NCBI GenBank assembly: GCA_028066245.1
Contig: JALCBR010000033.1
Coordinates: 1 to 43,030 of the forward strand
Origin: Pirellulales bacterium
GTDB taxonomy: Bacteria > Planctomycetota > Planctomycetia > Pirellulales > S012-138
Direction of reading: 5' to 3'
DNA length: 43,030 nt
The notes beneath the pieces were generated by a model that saw only the letters and a program-made list of their open reading frames with translations, made no database searches and had not been told where the DNA came from. This document shows positions 16,922-25,755 of the stretch, piece after piece. A program made the position numbers and the translations under genes. Each line of letters starts with the position of its first letter. The stretch's first letter is position 1.

Positions 16922-17043
16922 CTGATCGAAGCAATCACGGCGGAACGTTTCGGAACGGCATCACAGCAACGATTCCCGAATCAGCGGCCCAATAGTTTTT
17001 GTTGGCAACGAGTGTAACTTTCTGTGGCCCTGTCAAAAATCAA

Positions 17044-18039
17044 ATGAAAGCCGTCTGCTTCAGCCGTTACGGTTCGCCGGACGTGCTCGAACTTCGCACC
17101 CTGGAACCGCCACGCCCCAAGGATGATGATGTTCTGATTCGCATCCATGCGGCAACTGTCACGCCAGGGGACTGCGAAGTGCGCAGCTTCAAGTTTCCCT
17201 TCTGGGTGTGGATCCCGCTGCGTTTGTACATGGGCATCTTCAGGCCGCGCCGTCCGATCATTGGCATGGAGTTTTCCGGCGTCGTCGAAGAGGTCGGCAA
17301 AAACGTCACACAGTTCAAGCCTGGAGATGAGGTCTTTGCCGGAACGGGTCCGCGATTCGGAACCTATGCCGAGTACCGTTGCCAATCGCAACACTCGGCC
17401 ATCGCACGGAAACCACCCACCGTGAACCATGGGGACGCAGCCACCATCAGCGTCGGCGGGCTGAACGCACTGCACTACCTGCGGAGCGGGAGCGTCCAGG
17501 CAGGCGATGAATTGTTGATTGTGGGTGGCGCGGGATGCTTTGGCACGTACGCCATTCAATTGGCCAAACACATGGGCGCCACAGTTACCGCCATCGATAG
17601 CACAGACAAGCTTGATGCCATGCGGGAGTTGGGCGCGGATCGCGTGATTGACTACACGAGGGAAGATTTCACAATGCGCAAGGAACGCTATGACGTGATC
17701 CTGGAGATCGCTGGCAAATCGTCATATTCGCGTTGCCTGCGCGTACTCACGCCGAAGGGACGGCTGATACTGGCCAATCCCAAGTGCCTCCAGATGCTTC
17801 GCGCAGGATGGACTTCGCGCTTTACGAGCAAGACGGTCTCCTTTGCGTTTTCCAAAGACAAGACGGAAGACTTAGAGCACGTTGCGCAACTGATCCAAGA
17901 TGGGACGATCAAGGTCGTCATCGACCGCGTCTATCCGCTAGAGCAACTTGTGGAGGCACATCGATACGTTGAGACCGGCGCTAAGATTGGACAAGTTGTG
18001 ATCCAAGTCGCCCACGAAGCTGACGATACGGCAGATTGA
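17044..18039 (+). CDS. NAD(P)H-dependent zinc-free MDR oxidoreductase (quinone oxidoreductase-like)
   Basis: This 331-residue cytoplasmic enzyme belongs to the medium-chain dehydrogenase/reductase superfamily. The N-terminal GroES-like domain (about 1-125) includes GMEFSGVVEEVGKNV and FKPGDEVFA. A Rossmann domain (about 126-265) carries LLIVGGAGCFGTYAIQLAK. Structural zinc cysteines are lacking, as in quinone oxidoreductases and related enoyl reductases. The start is placed at ATG 17044 (MKAVCFSRYG), the usual family start, rather than at 16999. The substrate is unknown. The gene converges on pheT with a 43-bp gap. Confidence 0.88.
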   Translation: MKAVCFSRYGSPDVLELRTLEPPRPKDDDVLIRIHAATVTPGDCEVRSFKFPFWVWIPLRLYMGIFRPRRPIIGMEFSGVVEEVGKNVTQFKPGDEVFAGTGPRFGTYAEYRCQSQHSAIARKPPTVNHGDAATISVGGLNALHYLRSGSVQAGDELLIVGGAGCFGTYAIQLAKHMGATVTAIDSTDKLDAMRELGADRVIDYTREDFTMRKERYDVILEIAGKSSYSRCLRVLTPKGRLILANPKCLQMLRAGWTSRFTSKTVSFAFSKDKTEDLEHVAQLIQDGTIKVVIDRVYPLEQLVEAHRYVETGAKIGQVVIQVAHEADDTAD

Positions 18040-18082
18040 CACTGTCGAGGCGACAACTCTGACTCAATCCGCCAGCACCTTC

Positions 18083-20092
18083 CTATCCCAACTCAGCGTT
18101 GAGCTTGTTTCGACAAGCAGCCACAATTCGTCCGTGTACGGCGTTGGCCTCTTCGTGTGTCAGTGTTTCGGTTGTGCTGCGGAAGGAGACTTGAAACAAC
18201 ACCTTTTTCTTGCCGGCATCAGCCAATTTTTGATCTCGATAGATCTCACGGAACTCAACATCCTCGACAATCTCGCCACCGTTGCTCAACGTCAGTTCCC
18301 GGATCACATCCCAAGTGACATCATCCCCGACGATCAGGTTGATGTCGTAGGCCATCGCTGGAAATTCCGGCGGCTTGGAGTACTTGCGGACAGCAACAGC
18401 TTGCTCCATCAAAGGCAGCAAATGCAATTCGGCGACCGTTGCTGGCGTCCGCAAATCGAACTTCTTTAAGCCCGCTGGGCTGACTTCGCCCAGCACGCCA
18501 ATGTGCTTGTCATTCACATAGATGGCAGCGCAGCGTGATGTATAGAAATCGTCAGTCTGCGCGCGAAATTGCAGTCTCAACTTTGGATTCAACGATTGAG
18601 CGATCGAGTTCAGCACTCCTTTGATTCGGTAGAAGTCGCCGCCGGACGCGATCGTCAGTACCGTTCGCTCATCCGGGAGTTCGTCTGCGCTGGGTAAGTA
18701 AATGTGCGCGATTTCATACAGCTCAATCCGCGGGTTGGCGAGCGTCTCGTTGGTTCGCCGCGCGGTCAACAAGCTGGGAATCAACGTGCGGCGAAGCAAA
18801 TTCGCACGACCAATCACCGGCGCGGACGTGGCCAAAGGGGGGCCATCAGACCAAGGGCTGTACGCATGGGAGAGTTCTTCATTGACGGTGGAGATTGTCA
18901 TCGCTTCATCAATGCCCGCTGCCGAAAGGACATGGCGAATGGCTTCGACTTGAACGTCCTTTTCGCGTTTTGCCGATGCAGCCATGGGCACGCTGACATC
19001 TTCTGGGATCTTTTCGTAGCCGTAGATGCGAGCGACTTCTTCAATCAGGTCGGCCTCGCGCGTGAGATCAGATCGCCAACTAGGTGGAATCACCGTAATT
19101 TGTTTCTCGTCAGCCGATTGTTCCTTGCATCCAAGTGCTTTAAGGATTCGCCTGGCTTCGTCAGCCGGCACGTCGATTCCTAGCACACGAGGCAATTGCG
19201 GCAAGCGGAGGCTAACCGGTCCCGTTGGTTTGTGCTCTGCTCCAACATCAACAACGCCGGCGGCCAACTCGCCGCCTGCCACTTGAAGGATCAACTCGCA
19301 ACAGCGACGGCTGGCCCAATCCACGTTCTCCGGATCAACGCCCCGCTCAAAGCGGTACGACGCGGCACTATGCAGGTTGAGCTTGCGGGCGGTCCCGCGA
19401 ATGGAAACGGGAGAGAACCGCGCGGCCTCAATCAGGATATCGGTCGTACTTTCGTCCACTTCCGTCTCTGCTCCGCCCATCACTCCACCCAGCGCAACGG
19501 CCCGCTGACCGTCAGCGATCACGCACATTCCCGCTTCCAACTGATAGGTCTTGTGGTCGATCGCTTCCATCTTTTCGCCCGACTTGGGTTCGCGGACGAT
19601 GATCTTGTGATCGCGCAGCTTGGCATAGTTGAAGGCGTGTAACGGTTGCCCACACTCCATCATCACGTAGTTGGTAACATCAACCACGTTGTTAACTGAT
19701 GGCTGGCCAATGGCTTCCAGTCGCTTGCGAAGCCAGTCTGGGCTAGGGCCAATCTTGACGCCGCGGATGACCCGAGCCGTGAAGCGGTAGCAGAGCTCCG
19801 GACATTGAATGTTCACGGAAACCAACTCGTCCACAGGCGTCTTGCCCTCAGCCGGTTCCGCCGGTGGCAATGTTAGCGGAACATCAAACAGCACCGAGAC
19901 TTCCCTGGCGACACCAAGATGCCCCAGGCAATCCGGACGATTGCTGGTAACCTCTAGATCAATGACCTTGTCCCCCACGACGTCAGTCGTTTCTTCATGG
20001 TTGAGCCCTGACATCATTAACCGCGTTTCCAGGTCCGAAAGCGGCATCGAAAGCGGAACGTAGTCAGCAAGCCAATGGTGCGAAACGAGCAT
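18083..20092 (-). CDS. pheT: Phenylalanyl-tRNA synthetase beta subunit, short form
   Basis: This is the beta chain of the alpha2beta2 enzyme that charges tRNA-Phe. The 669 residues include the B1 region at the start (LADYVPLSMPLSDLE...SNRPDCLGHLGVARE), the B3/B4 editing domain, the B5 DNA-binding-like domain, the catalytic-like domain and a C-terminal FDX-ACB anticodon domain (from about 575, PEFPAMAYDINLIV). It is about 125 residues shorter than E. coli PheT because the EMAPII-like tRNA-binding insertion near the N-terminus is missing. ATG 20092 is preferred to TTG 20098. pheS, usually adjacent, is not in the window: the upstream gene encodes a secreted protein behind its own terminator. Confidence 0.96.
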   Translation of the reverse strand: MLVSHHWLADYVPLSMPLSDLETRLMMSGLNHEETTDVVGDKVIDLEVTSNRPDCLGHLGVAREVSVLFDVPLTLPPAEPAEGKTPVDELVSVNIQCPELCYRFTARVIRGVKIGPSPDWLRKRLEAIGQPSVNNVVDVTNYVMMECGQPLHAFNYAKLRDHKIIVREPKSGEKMEAIDHKTYQLEAGMCVIADGQRAVALGGVMGGAETEVDESTTDILIEAARFSPVSIRGTARKLNLHSAASYRFERGVDPENVDWASRRCCELILQVAGGELAAGVVDVGAEHKPTGPVSLRLPQLPRVLGIDVPADEARRILKALGCKEQSADEKQITVIPPSWRSDLTREADLIEEVARIYGYEKIPEDVSVPMAASAKREKDVQVEAIRHVLSAAGIDEAMTISTVNEELSHAYSPWSDGPPLATSAPVIGRANLLRRTLIPSLLTARRTNETLANPRIELYEIAHIYLPSADELPDERTVLTIASGGDFYRIKGVLNSIAQSLNPKLRLQFRAQTDDFYTSRCAAIYVNDKHIGVLGEVSPAGLKKFDLRTPATVAELHLLPLMEQAVAVRKYSKPPEFPAMAYDINLIVGDDVTWDVIRELTLSNGGEIVEDVEFREIYRDQKLADAGKKKVLFQVSFRSTTETLTHEEANAVHGRIVAACRNKLNAELG

Positions 20093-20233
20093 GGTCAAAC
20101 TAGTGCGGTTTGTTGATCGAGCGTAGCGTCGCTCTCACGGCGGAGCGAATCCCATAACCTACCGACAACCCGGCAGAAATGTAAGTTCGGTCGCGTTGGG
20201 GGGCCGGTCTGTACGCTGCCAGGGCAACCCACG

Positions 20234-20267
20234 AAAAAAACGGCCGCGCCATATATTGGCACGGCCA
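20234..20267 (-). terminator. Rho-independent terminator of the DUF1326-like gene
   Basis: On the minus strand, GGCCGTGCC and GGCGCGGCC form a 9-bp stem (one wobble-type mismatch) around an AT-rich loop, followed by GTTTTTTT. It lies about 57 bp after the stop at 20324 and separates this gene from pheT. Confidence 0.88.
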
Positions 20268-20323
20268 TCTGATGAATGAGTTACTTCCCCGCCAGCATCT
20301 CGTTACTTGTTGGGCAATGTCGC

Positions 20324-21004
20324 TTAATAAGCAAACGTCGCCAGGTATGTGCTGCGAGTGCCGAGATTGGACCATGTCACAGGAAGTCCCTTGCCTTGAA
20401 ATGACCCTTCCACGGTAAAAGCAGCGGCCGAGTTCGTCACATCGGCCAGCGGCGGATAATAGAGAACTTCATTGGTGCACACGCAATCTCCGTGTTTCAG
20501 CTTACGGCTGACCATCTGAACTTCTTCTCCGGCGGAAAGTGTGCTTTCCATCGAGATGTGGTTCAGGCTCATTTCGATCTCAACAGCATCCACCCGCTTG
20601 ACCGTGCCGGCGACCTTGCCTGCCTGTTGCTGAACAAACTCGGCCAAGGCGTCGCGCTGCTGCGGATTCGCTCGAGCATCAACTAAAATGACGGATTCGA
20701 TCGGCTCTGGCCGTGAGTACAGGCTGCCACCGAAGGAAAGCGTATCTGTCGCGCTGACAACAAGGACGACATTCAGTCCCGTCAAATCCACGCCTGCCTG
20801 CGTTCCGCGGTCAATTTTCCACGCCATGATCGCCTGCTTTCCCGCCAAGCTGATTTCCGCGTTGGCAAAGCACGGGCCGGTGTAGATATCGCACGTGCGC
20901 ATTTCCATGTAATCGCCCTCAATGGATGTGCCATCACCGGCAAAACACAGCGACCCCCAACAGAGGAGGCAGAGCGACAAGACAGAAATCATCAACTTGG
21001 ACAT
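20324..21004 (-). CDS. Secreted DUF1326-like protein
   Basis: This 226-residue protein has a signal peptide (MSKLMISVLSLCLLCWGSLCFA) with cleavage before GDG. The mature start, GDYMEMRTCDIYTGPCFANAE, and a following GLNVVLVVSATD resemble the DUF1326 pattern (a short beta-rich domain with paired Cys near its start), but the match is from memory. Two more Cys (CVC) lie at about 176-178. ATG 21004 is preferred over TTG 21010, with AAGGGA upstream. Its own terminator follows, and the sigma-factor gene lies upstream on the same strand, 317 bp away. Function is unknown. Confidence 0.65.
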   Translation of the reverse strand: MSKLMISVLSLCLLCWGSLCFAGDGTSIEGDYMEMRTCDIYTGPCFANAEISLAGKQAIMAWKIDRGTQAGVDLTGLNVVLVVSATDTLSFGGSLYSRPEPIESVILVDARANPQQRDALAEFVQQQAGKVAGTVKRVDAVEIEMSLNHISMESTLSAGEEVQMVSRKLKHGDCVCTNEVLYYPPLADVTNSAAAFTVEGSFQGKGLPVTWSNLGTRSTYLATFAY

Positions 21005-21321
21005 CGTCAAGTTCCCTTACAAATGGACTTTGTGGGTGGGCGATGGTGAGCGTTATCAATCACAGTGGCATAGGGCAATCTACGCCTGACTCCCATTGTA
21101 GAGCCAGTTCAAACGCGCGGAAAGAACATCAAGCCATTAACCGACAGGAGGCCAGCGGTTCGCATTCACACAGTTTGATCGCTCTGTCTTGCCAATTCCG
21201 ATTTTAAGGAAGCGAGGTACCCCAAGGAGGTATTCAGTTGCCAAAAGCGTGCTGCCGATTTGGCCCCAGGGCTGCACACTGAGCAACCCCTCTTGCAAAA
21301 AAAACATCCCTGGCGAAATTG
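21005..21321. other. Intergenic stretch upstream of the DUF1326-like gene
   Basis: This 317-bp stretch lies between two minus-strand genes and presumably contains the promoter of the secreted protein gene. A run of eight A lies near 21297-21304, read as T on the minus strand just past the sigma gene stop. No GC-rich stem was identified in front of it. No coding or RNA feature is supported. Confidence 0.4.
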
Positions 21322-21942
21322 TCAGACGGCGCTTTCTTTCGCTGTGCGGCGCATCTTACCCCTGGCTTTGGAGAGGAGCGGTCCGATGCTGTTTTCCGCC
21401 ATGCCGGTCTGTTCACTGATTTCGCGATAGGAGCGGCCCTCCATATGGTACATCCGCACGATATCCGCCTCGACGCCACCGAGTTCATCCATCAGTCGCT
21501 CGACTTCGTCTTGATCGGAAATCCGCTGCGGCGGTTCCGGCTCGCGACCGACCGGTGCCACGTCGCGCAGTCTTGTCGGTGACTTGCGATTCACCAGTTC
21601 GCGGACAACAACGCGTCGGGCGATGACCGTGAGATAGGTCGCCAGGCTCGACTGTTGACGAAACGCGCGCAGCACTTGGAAATCGCCTTTGATGATCTCA
21701 AGAAAGACCTGCGCGGCCAAGTCTTCGCGGTCTTCCTTGGAAATCCGCACAGAGCGAGCACGAGCAGAATGATTGATGGTATGAATCACCAAGCCCAGAA
21801 AGCGATCCACGAAGTCTTCCCAACTCCGCGGCTTGCGTGCCAAGCACCGCTCCAACAAGCTGCGATCAATTTCGGATAGGGCCACGACAGTGTCCTCTTC
21901 AGAAAGGACGTGTTCTTGGTTGCGGCGACAAGCAACGTCCAT
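21322..21942 (-). CDS. RNA polymerase sigma factor, sigma-70/ECF type
   Basis: This 206-residue regulator directs RNA polymerase to specific promoters. Region 2 spans about 40-110 (ARKPRSWEDFVDRFLGLV, then EDREDLAAQVFLEIIKGDF and SLATYLTVIARRVVVRE). Region 4, the -35-binding helix-turn-helix, spans about 145-200 (GVEADIVRMYHMEGRSYREISEQTGM). Regions 1 and 3 are absent, as in ECF sigma factors. The linker (about 115-143) is Pro/Arg-rich. No anti-sigma gene is adjacent: downstream is the secreted DUF1326-like gene, upstream the divergent ferredoxin. Confidence 0.9.
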   Translation of the reverse strand: MDVACRRNQEHVLSEEDTVVALSEIDRSLLERCLARKPRSWEDFVDRFLGLVIHTINHSARARSVRISKEDREDLAAQVFLEIIKGDFQVLRAFRQQSSLATYLTVIARRVVVRELVNRKSPTRLRDVAPVGREPEPPQRISDQDEVERLMDELGGVEADIVRMYHMEGRSYREISEQTGMAENSIGPLLSKARGKMRRTAKESAV

Positions 21943-22433
21943 CGGGCTGCGGCGGGCCTACCGCGTTTCGGGAAACGCTGGCCAACGCAAGCCGAACTAA
22001 GCCCCCAATGTAGCTTCCTTGCTGGAAAGGCGCGCGCGGATTCCCGCCGTCAGCGCGGAATTCTAGGACTGGAAGTGATTTGCGACAAGATCGACATTTT
22101 CCGCCCAGGCGGAGACTTCACGCTTGACAGCATTGCAAGCCTTCTAATACATTTCGCCAAAGGCGATTAATGAAACGTATCCAAGTGCTTCCCACGTAAT
22201 GACTTGGCGCGCAGCTCCGGCCTTCACCGCTGGTTTGCGTCTCGTCACCAATATGGTTGGCGGTCGTCACCAGGCGGTCAATGGTGTCTGTGGACTGTCA
22301 TCCCAGTCGTGGGTAAGAAAAACAAAAACAAGTTCATCTCATCATACCAGACTGCCGATGGTGATCGGCAACCAATCTCTCCGCGACCCTTATCTTCAGT
22401 GATTCCCGAACGGAACTAAGGAGCACGTTCTCC
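21943..22433. other. Divergent intergenic stretch, sigma factor / ferredoxin
   Basis: This 490-bp stretch should carry the promoters of both divergent genes. Only short spurious frames were seen. A ribosome site (AAGGAG) for the ferredoxin lies at its right end. No tRNA, repeat or strong hairpin was noticed. Confidence 0.4.
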
Positions 22434-22706
22434 ATGACTCATGTCGTTTGCGAACCTTGTTTTGGCTGCAAATACACTGACTGCGTCGTTGTATGTCCAG
22501 TCGAGTGCTTCTACGAAGGCGACAAAATTCTCTACATCCACCCGGATGAGTGCATTGACTGTGAAGCTTGCGTGCCTGAGTGCCCTGTGGAAGCCATCTT
22601 CCTTGATGAGAACGTGCCGGAAGAATGGACAGGATTCACGGAATTGAATGCGGAGATGGCCTCGCAGTGTGAAGTCATCACGGAGAAGAAAGATCCTATG
22701 TGCTGA
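22434..22706 (+). CDS. fdxA: Seven-iron ferredoxin [3Fe-4S][4Fe-4S]
   Basis: This 90-residue soluble electron carrier is very similar to Azotobacter ferredoxin I/FdxA. Ligands for the [3Fe-4S] cluster are Cys9, Cys17 and Cys50; those for the [4Fe-4S] cluster are Cys21, Cys40, Cys43 and Cys46. The diagnostic phrases [16 protein letters not shown] and [11 protein letters not shown] are all present. An additional Cys6 and a C-terminal Cys90 are not ligands in the standard scheme. AAGGAG lies 10 bp before the ATG, and a strong terminator follows, so the gene is monocistronic. The redox partner is unknown; FhcC next door is transcribed separately. Confidence 0.95.
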   Translation: MTHVVCEPCFGCKYTDCVVVCPVECFYEGDKILYIHPDECIDCEACVPECPVEAIFLDENVPEEWTGFTELNAEMASQCEVITEKKDPMC

Positions 22707-22728
22707 TCTTTAGCGCGCGATACTATTC

Positions 22729-22766
22729 AAAGCCGCTGACGCACGAATGGTGCGCGGCGGCTTTTT
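22729..22766 (+). terminator. Rho-independent terminator of fdxA
   Basis: AAAGCCGC pairs with GCGGCTTT, with an inner GCGCAC-like stem and loop. A T-run follows. It starts 22 bp after the ferredoxin stop codon. Confidence 0.9.
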
Positions 22767-22831
22767 CGTTGCGCGGTTTGTTTCGTCAGTCTCCATCGGT
22801 CAGACCCGCTGTTACAGTTTAATTGTGCGCC

Positions 22832-23650
22832 ATGCCCCTTACGCTTGAATTGACGAATTCGCCGGGTGTCCCACTGGAAGTGGAAGGGCTGACACCCCGC
22901 GCCGCCGCTGAATTCTCGTCGCAAGATCTCCGCAAGTTCCCCGTCCAACACGGCAATCGGAAGGCCGCTCTGGGCGACTTTTTTTCTATTTCGGGCAGCG
23001 TTAATGACCTGGAGCTGCGCTTTGTGGGCGATCTCTCTGGCGTCCATTGGATTGGCGCAGGAATGGACGAAGGGCGCGTCTTCGTTGAAGAGAATGCCGG
23101 CCGGCACGTCGGTAGCGAAATGACCGGCGGTCAAATCGAAGTTCGGGGAGACGTGGGGGACTGGTTGGGCGGAGAGATGCACGGCGGCGAAATCCTTGTG
23201 CATAAGAACGCCGGTCATCTCGTGGGTGCGGCGTATCGCGGCAGCCGCTGTGGTATGACCGGAGGAACCATAATCGTTCGCGGAGCCGCCGGAAACGAAA
23301 TCGGCCAAGCCATGCGCCGGGGCACAATCGCCATTGGAGGGCGATCCGGAGATATGCCTGGCTTCAACATGCTCGCCGGCAGCATTTACCTGTTGGGCGA
23401 ATGTGGCATTCGTCCCGGTGGGTCAATGAAGCGAGGAACGATTGCCTATCTAGGTTCCCATGCTCCTGAGTTGTTGCCGACGTTTCGCCGCGCAGGCACA
23501 GATCGGCCAGACTTTCTCCAACTTGTCTTCCGTGATCTGGCAGCTCGTGGGCTGGCGATTGATGATGAACTCGCCAACGCCCGCTTTACGCTCTATCACG
23601 GTGATTTGGTGGAGCTGGGCCGTGGGGAAATCCTTGTGCGGGAAACCTAG
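22832..23650 (+). CDS. fhcC: Formylmethanofuran dehydrogenase subunit C-like protein (FhcC/FwdC)
   Basis: In methylotrophs FhcC is part of the formyltransferase/hydrolase complex, which releases formate from the methanofuran-like carrier after H4MPT-dependent oxidation. The 272 residues show the expected right-handed beta-helix of Gly-rich repeats (ENAGRHVGSEMTGGQIEVRGDVGDWLG, then MHGGEILVHKNAGHLVGA, MTGGTIIVRG, MRRGTIAIGG), followed by an alpha/beta tail. The start is ATG 22832 (MPLTLELTNSPGV) rather than TTG 22823. Subunits A, B and D are normally adjacent, but here the neighbours are a ferredoxin and repeat copy 2. H4MPT/methanofuran genes are known from planctomycetes and support that assignment. 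Confidence 0.9.
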   Translation: MPLTLELTNSPGVPLEVEGLTPRAAAEFSSQDLRKFPVQHGNRKAALGDFFSISGSVNDLELRFVGDLSGVHWIGAGMDEGRVFVEENAGRHVGSEMTGGQIEVRGDVGDWLGGEMHGGEILVHKNAGHLVGAAYRGSRCGMTGGTIIVRGAAGNEIGQAMRRGTIAIGGRSGDMPGFNMLAGSIYLLGECGIRPGGSMKRGTIAYLGSHAPELLPTFRRAGTDRPDFLQLVFRDLAARGLAIDDELANARFTLYHGDLVELGRGEILVRET

Positions 23651-23690
23651 ACGCAATTCTCCGGCAACTCCTTGGTGATCGCTTAGAGCA

Positions 23691-24002
23691 CCAGTCCGAT
23701 TGTTGTTCGCTCGCCCGGGCGAACGCCGTCAAGTCATCCCGCAAATGGTGACACGCGCTCTGCTCTCACGCGTACGGCCGAAATTGACATTGGTCAAATT
23801 TGGGGATGTTTTCGGCCGACACGCGCGTTGCCGAGCGCCATAGGAGGTTGACGGCAGCCATGCTACTGAACGTAACGTCAAGGTTGTCGGTGATGTTGGC
23901 GGTCCCGTTGCTGGTTAATTGCTGGGCATGAAGCGTTTGCGCCACCTCCCTGGAAGATGGAAAAATTTGACCAATGTCAATTTCGCCCGTACGCCTAAAA
24001 GC
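23691..24002 (-). repeat. Structured repeat copy 2, inverted relative to copy 1
   Basis: The TIR-bounded core at 23762-24002 is 241 bp, exactly the length of copy 1 (4772-5012), and the hairpin tail extends left to about 23691. The two cores are identical over the stretch equivalent to 4828-4942; differences cluster just inside one TIR and in two bases near the other. The tail is less conserved but keeps the hairpin at 23708-23725. The left TIR has a few mismatches (GCTCTCACGCGTACGGCCG against GCTCTCAGGCGTACGGGCG). Like copy 1 it lies between convergent genes, here fhcC and the alpha/beta hydrolase gene. Confidence 0.9.
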
Positions 24003-24195
24003 AAGGCGCAAAGAACGCCACGGCAATTTGATCGCGCGTCCGCCAAGCGATGGAAACCGCCGACGAACAGAACACCGATCAAGAAGATGTTCTCGAACGC
24101 TTATTGATTCCTGTTACGCTCGCGGCCAGGTGCCGTCCAAGCTTCAGCAGTCTCTGAAGTCGTCAATGTTGGCGAAGATCAACAAGGAAAGCGTT

Positions 24196-25329
24196 CTAGA
24201 TTCCGGCAGGGAACAGCAGGGTTGGCCCCGTGGGCTGTTCAGTGGGGAGCGATGTTGGTCGCTTTGTATCTTCCTCAGCAAGGTCCGCTGCCGGTTCGTG
24301 TGGAGGTACGCTCATATTTGATTCGAGGAGGACATCCAAGAACAACGCTTCCTCAACGATTCGCGACATCACGGAGCTGGAGAAATAGCGGTGCCACTCG
24401 TGCTTAGGGCCAATGGCATTGGCGACATTCATCTGAGACATTTTCTCACCAAAAGGCCCGCCGTATCCTACAAATCCGCGGTGGCCGGCCGCCTTGGGTC
24501 CGCCGGCCCGCCATAGCAACGGGTAGAACCGGAGCACGATGTCGCGCGAATTATAAAGATTGACGATCCGCTGAGCGAAGGGGAGCGCGAAGCCTTGCTG
24601 TCCATTCGGCGCCAGCGCGAAGTTGTCCATCGCGGCGGAGAGGAAGATGCCACGCATCGGTCGTGGCGGCGCTTGTGAATCTTGCTCCAGATAACGGCCT
24701 CGCTGCGAGCCGCCGCCCAACAGATGCAGCACGCCCGCGTCAAGTCGGGCCCCGTAGCTGAATCCCAACAAGGAAACCGGCGCGCCCATAGGCAACTTGT
24801 CCACCAGCCAGGCCAGCGGATAGGCAAACTTGTCCGCACGGACGGCTTTGGTCTGAGCATCCTTGCGAATGTTGCCGGAACGGTCCGTCGGCCAGGACCA
24901 GATGATCAACCGAAACGGCGCTGGAGCGCCACACGACTTGAATCGCTCATAAACCTCCCAGCCCATAGTAGCGGCGCGGTCGTGCGAGACCCAATTGCCG
25001 TGCGTCCAGACGCACGTGGGAAGCGGCAAGCCGGAAGCAAGTTCTTCCAGTGAAGCGGGAACCCAAACGCCGGCCTCATACCGCCAGTAGGCCAGCCGTG
25101 GCTGATCTGCACAGGCGCCGCGCGTCCGAGCGCTGACAAGCCAGACCTCATTTTCAGAACCGGTCGCCGGGACATTCTCGGCCGGAAGTCTTAGTTCGTC
25201 GCCCGATGTGGCGTCCGCTTCAGGTGGCGGAACGACCGATTGTGACGGTTGCGCAGCGATTGCCTGAGTAGCATCTGCAAGACCAACCAATAACAAACAT
25301 AGGAGAAAACGAAACGCAGCTTTGCACAT
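24196..25329 (-). CDS. Secreted alpha/beta-hydrolase-like protein
   Basis: This 377-residue protein starts at ATG 25329 (MCKAAFRFLLCLLLVGLADA), with GAGAAG shortly upstream; a TTG extension to 25365 is less likely. The signal peptide ends near residue 30 and a low-complexity Pro/Ala linker follows. The hydrolase core (about 95-330) contains CVWTHGNWVSHD, the strand after which an oxyanion loop would lie, and LLGFSYGARL, a GxSxG nucleophile elbow with Ser as the candidate nucleophile. Late histidines (GPKHEWHRYF) could supply the catalytic His. The C-terminus is Pro/Glu-rich. The substrate is unknown. Confidence 0.75.
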   Translation of the reverse strand: MCKAAFRFLLCLLLVGLADATQAIAAQPSQSVVPPPEADATSGDELRLPAENVPATGSENEVWLVSARTRGACADQPRLAYWRYEAGVWVPASLEELASGLPLPTCVWTHGNWVSHDRAATMGWEVYERFKSCGAPAPFRLIIWSWPTDRSGNIRKDAQTKAVRADKFAYPLAWLVDKLPMGAPVSLLGFSYGARLDAGVLHLLGGGSQRGRYLEQDSQAPPRPMRGIFLSAAMDNFALAPNGQQGFALPFAQRIVNLYNSRDIVLRFYPLLWRAGGPKAAGHRGFVGYGGPFGEKMSQMNVANAIGPKHEWHRYFSSSVMSRIVEEALFLDVLLESNMSVPPHEPAADLAEEDTKRPTSLPTEQPTGPTLLFPAGI

Positions 25330-25755
25330 GCGGCTTCTCACTCTTTCATGAGACGGAAGACTCAAACAGACCGGTTGCTTGCGAATCCGTCACCGCAAAA
25401 AGCCCTTCGGTTGTGCCACTCGTCTCAACTCAAACGGCCGCTGGCAATCCCTGCCGACTATGTTGCATTTATGCAACAAGAAAATCTAACCCACAAAACG
25501 GGACATGCGAGTGAAAGCGGCGAGAGTTTCTTGGAAAAACATTTGTTGCGTTTGCACATCACTGAGCGCGATGTATGGTTGCTTGACCCACAGCCTCGCC
25601 AGCTTCCGCTTCGGCGGGTTGCGCTGTTTGAATTGATCGTGGCATGTGTCGCATGACGCCTGCCCTTCGTCCTCCCGGCGATGCGCTCAAGAGCACGCGC
25701 AGCACAAGCAACGTCCAATCTCCCAAGCAGAACATTGTTATCGAGGCTGAGTACT
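25330..25755. other. Divergent intergenic stretch, hydrolase / small lipoprotein
   Basis: This 426-bp stretch contains the palindrome at 25461-25478. A 102-codon plus-strand frame (25348-25656) runs through it, but it has no ribosome site or family resemblance and is treated as non-coding. Confidence 0.4.
25461..25478. promoter_or_regulatory. Perfect 18-bp palindromic operator-like site
   Basis: TGTTGCAT and ATGCAACA form a perfect 8+2+8 dyad centred at 25469.5. It lies 132 bp upstream of the minus-strand hydrolase start (25329) and about 280 bp upstream of the plus-strand lipoprotein gene. This is the size and symmetry expected for a dimeric repressor site. The cognate regulator is unknown. 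Confidence 0.5.

Noticed and set aside
18050-18064. TGTCG/CGACA hairpin between the MDR gene and pheT
   Set aside because: Only 5 bp with no T-run on either strand; too weak to call a terminator.
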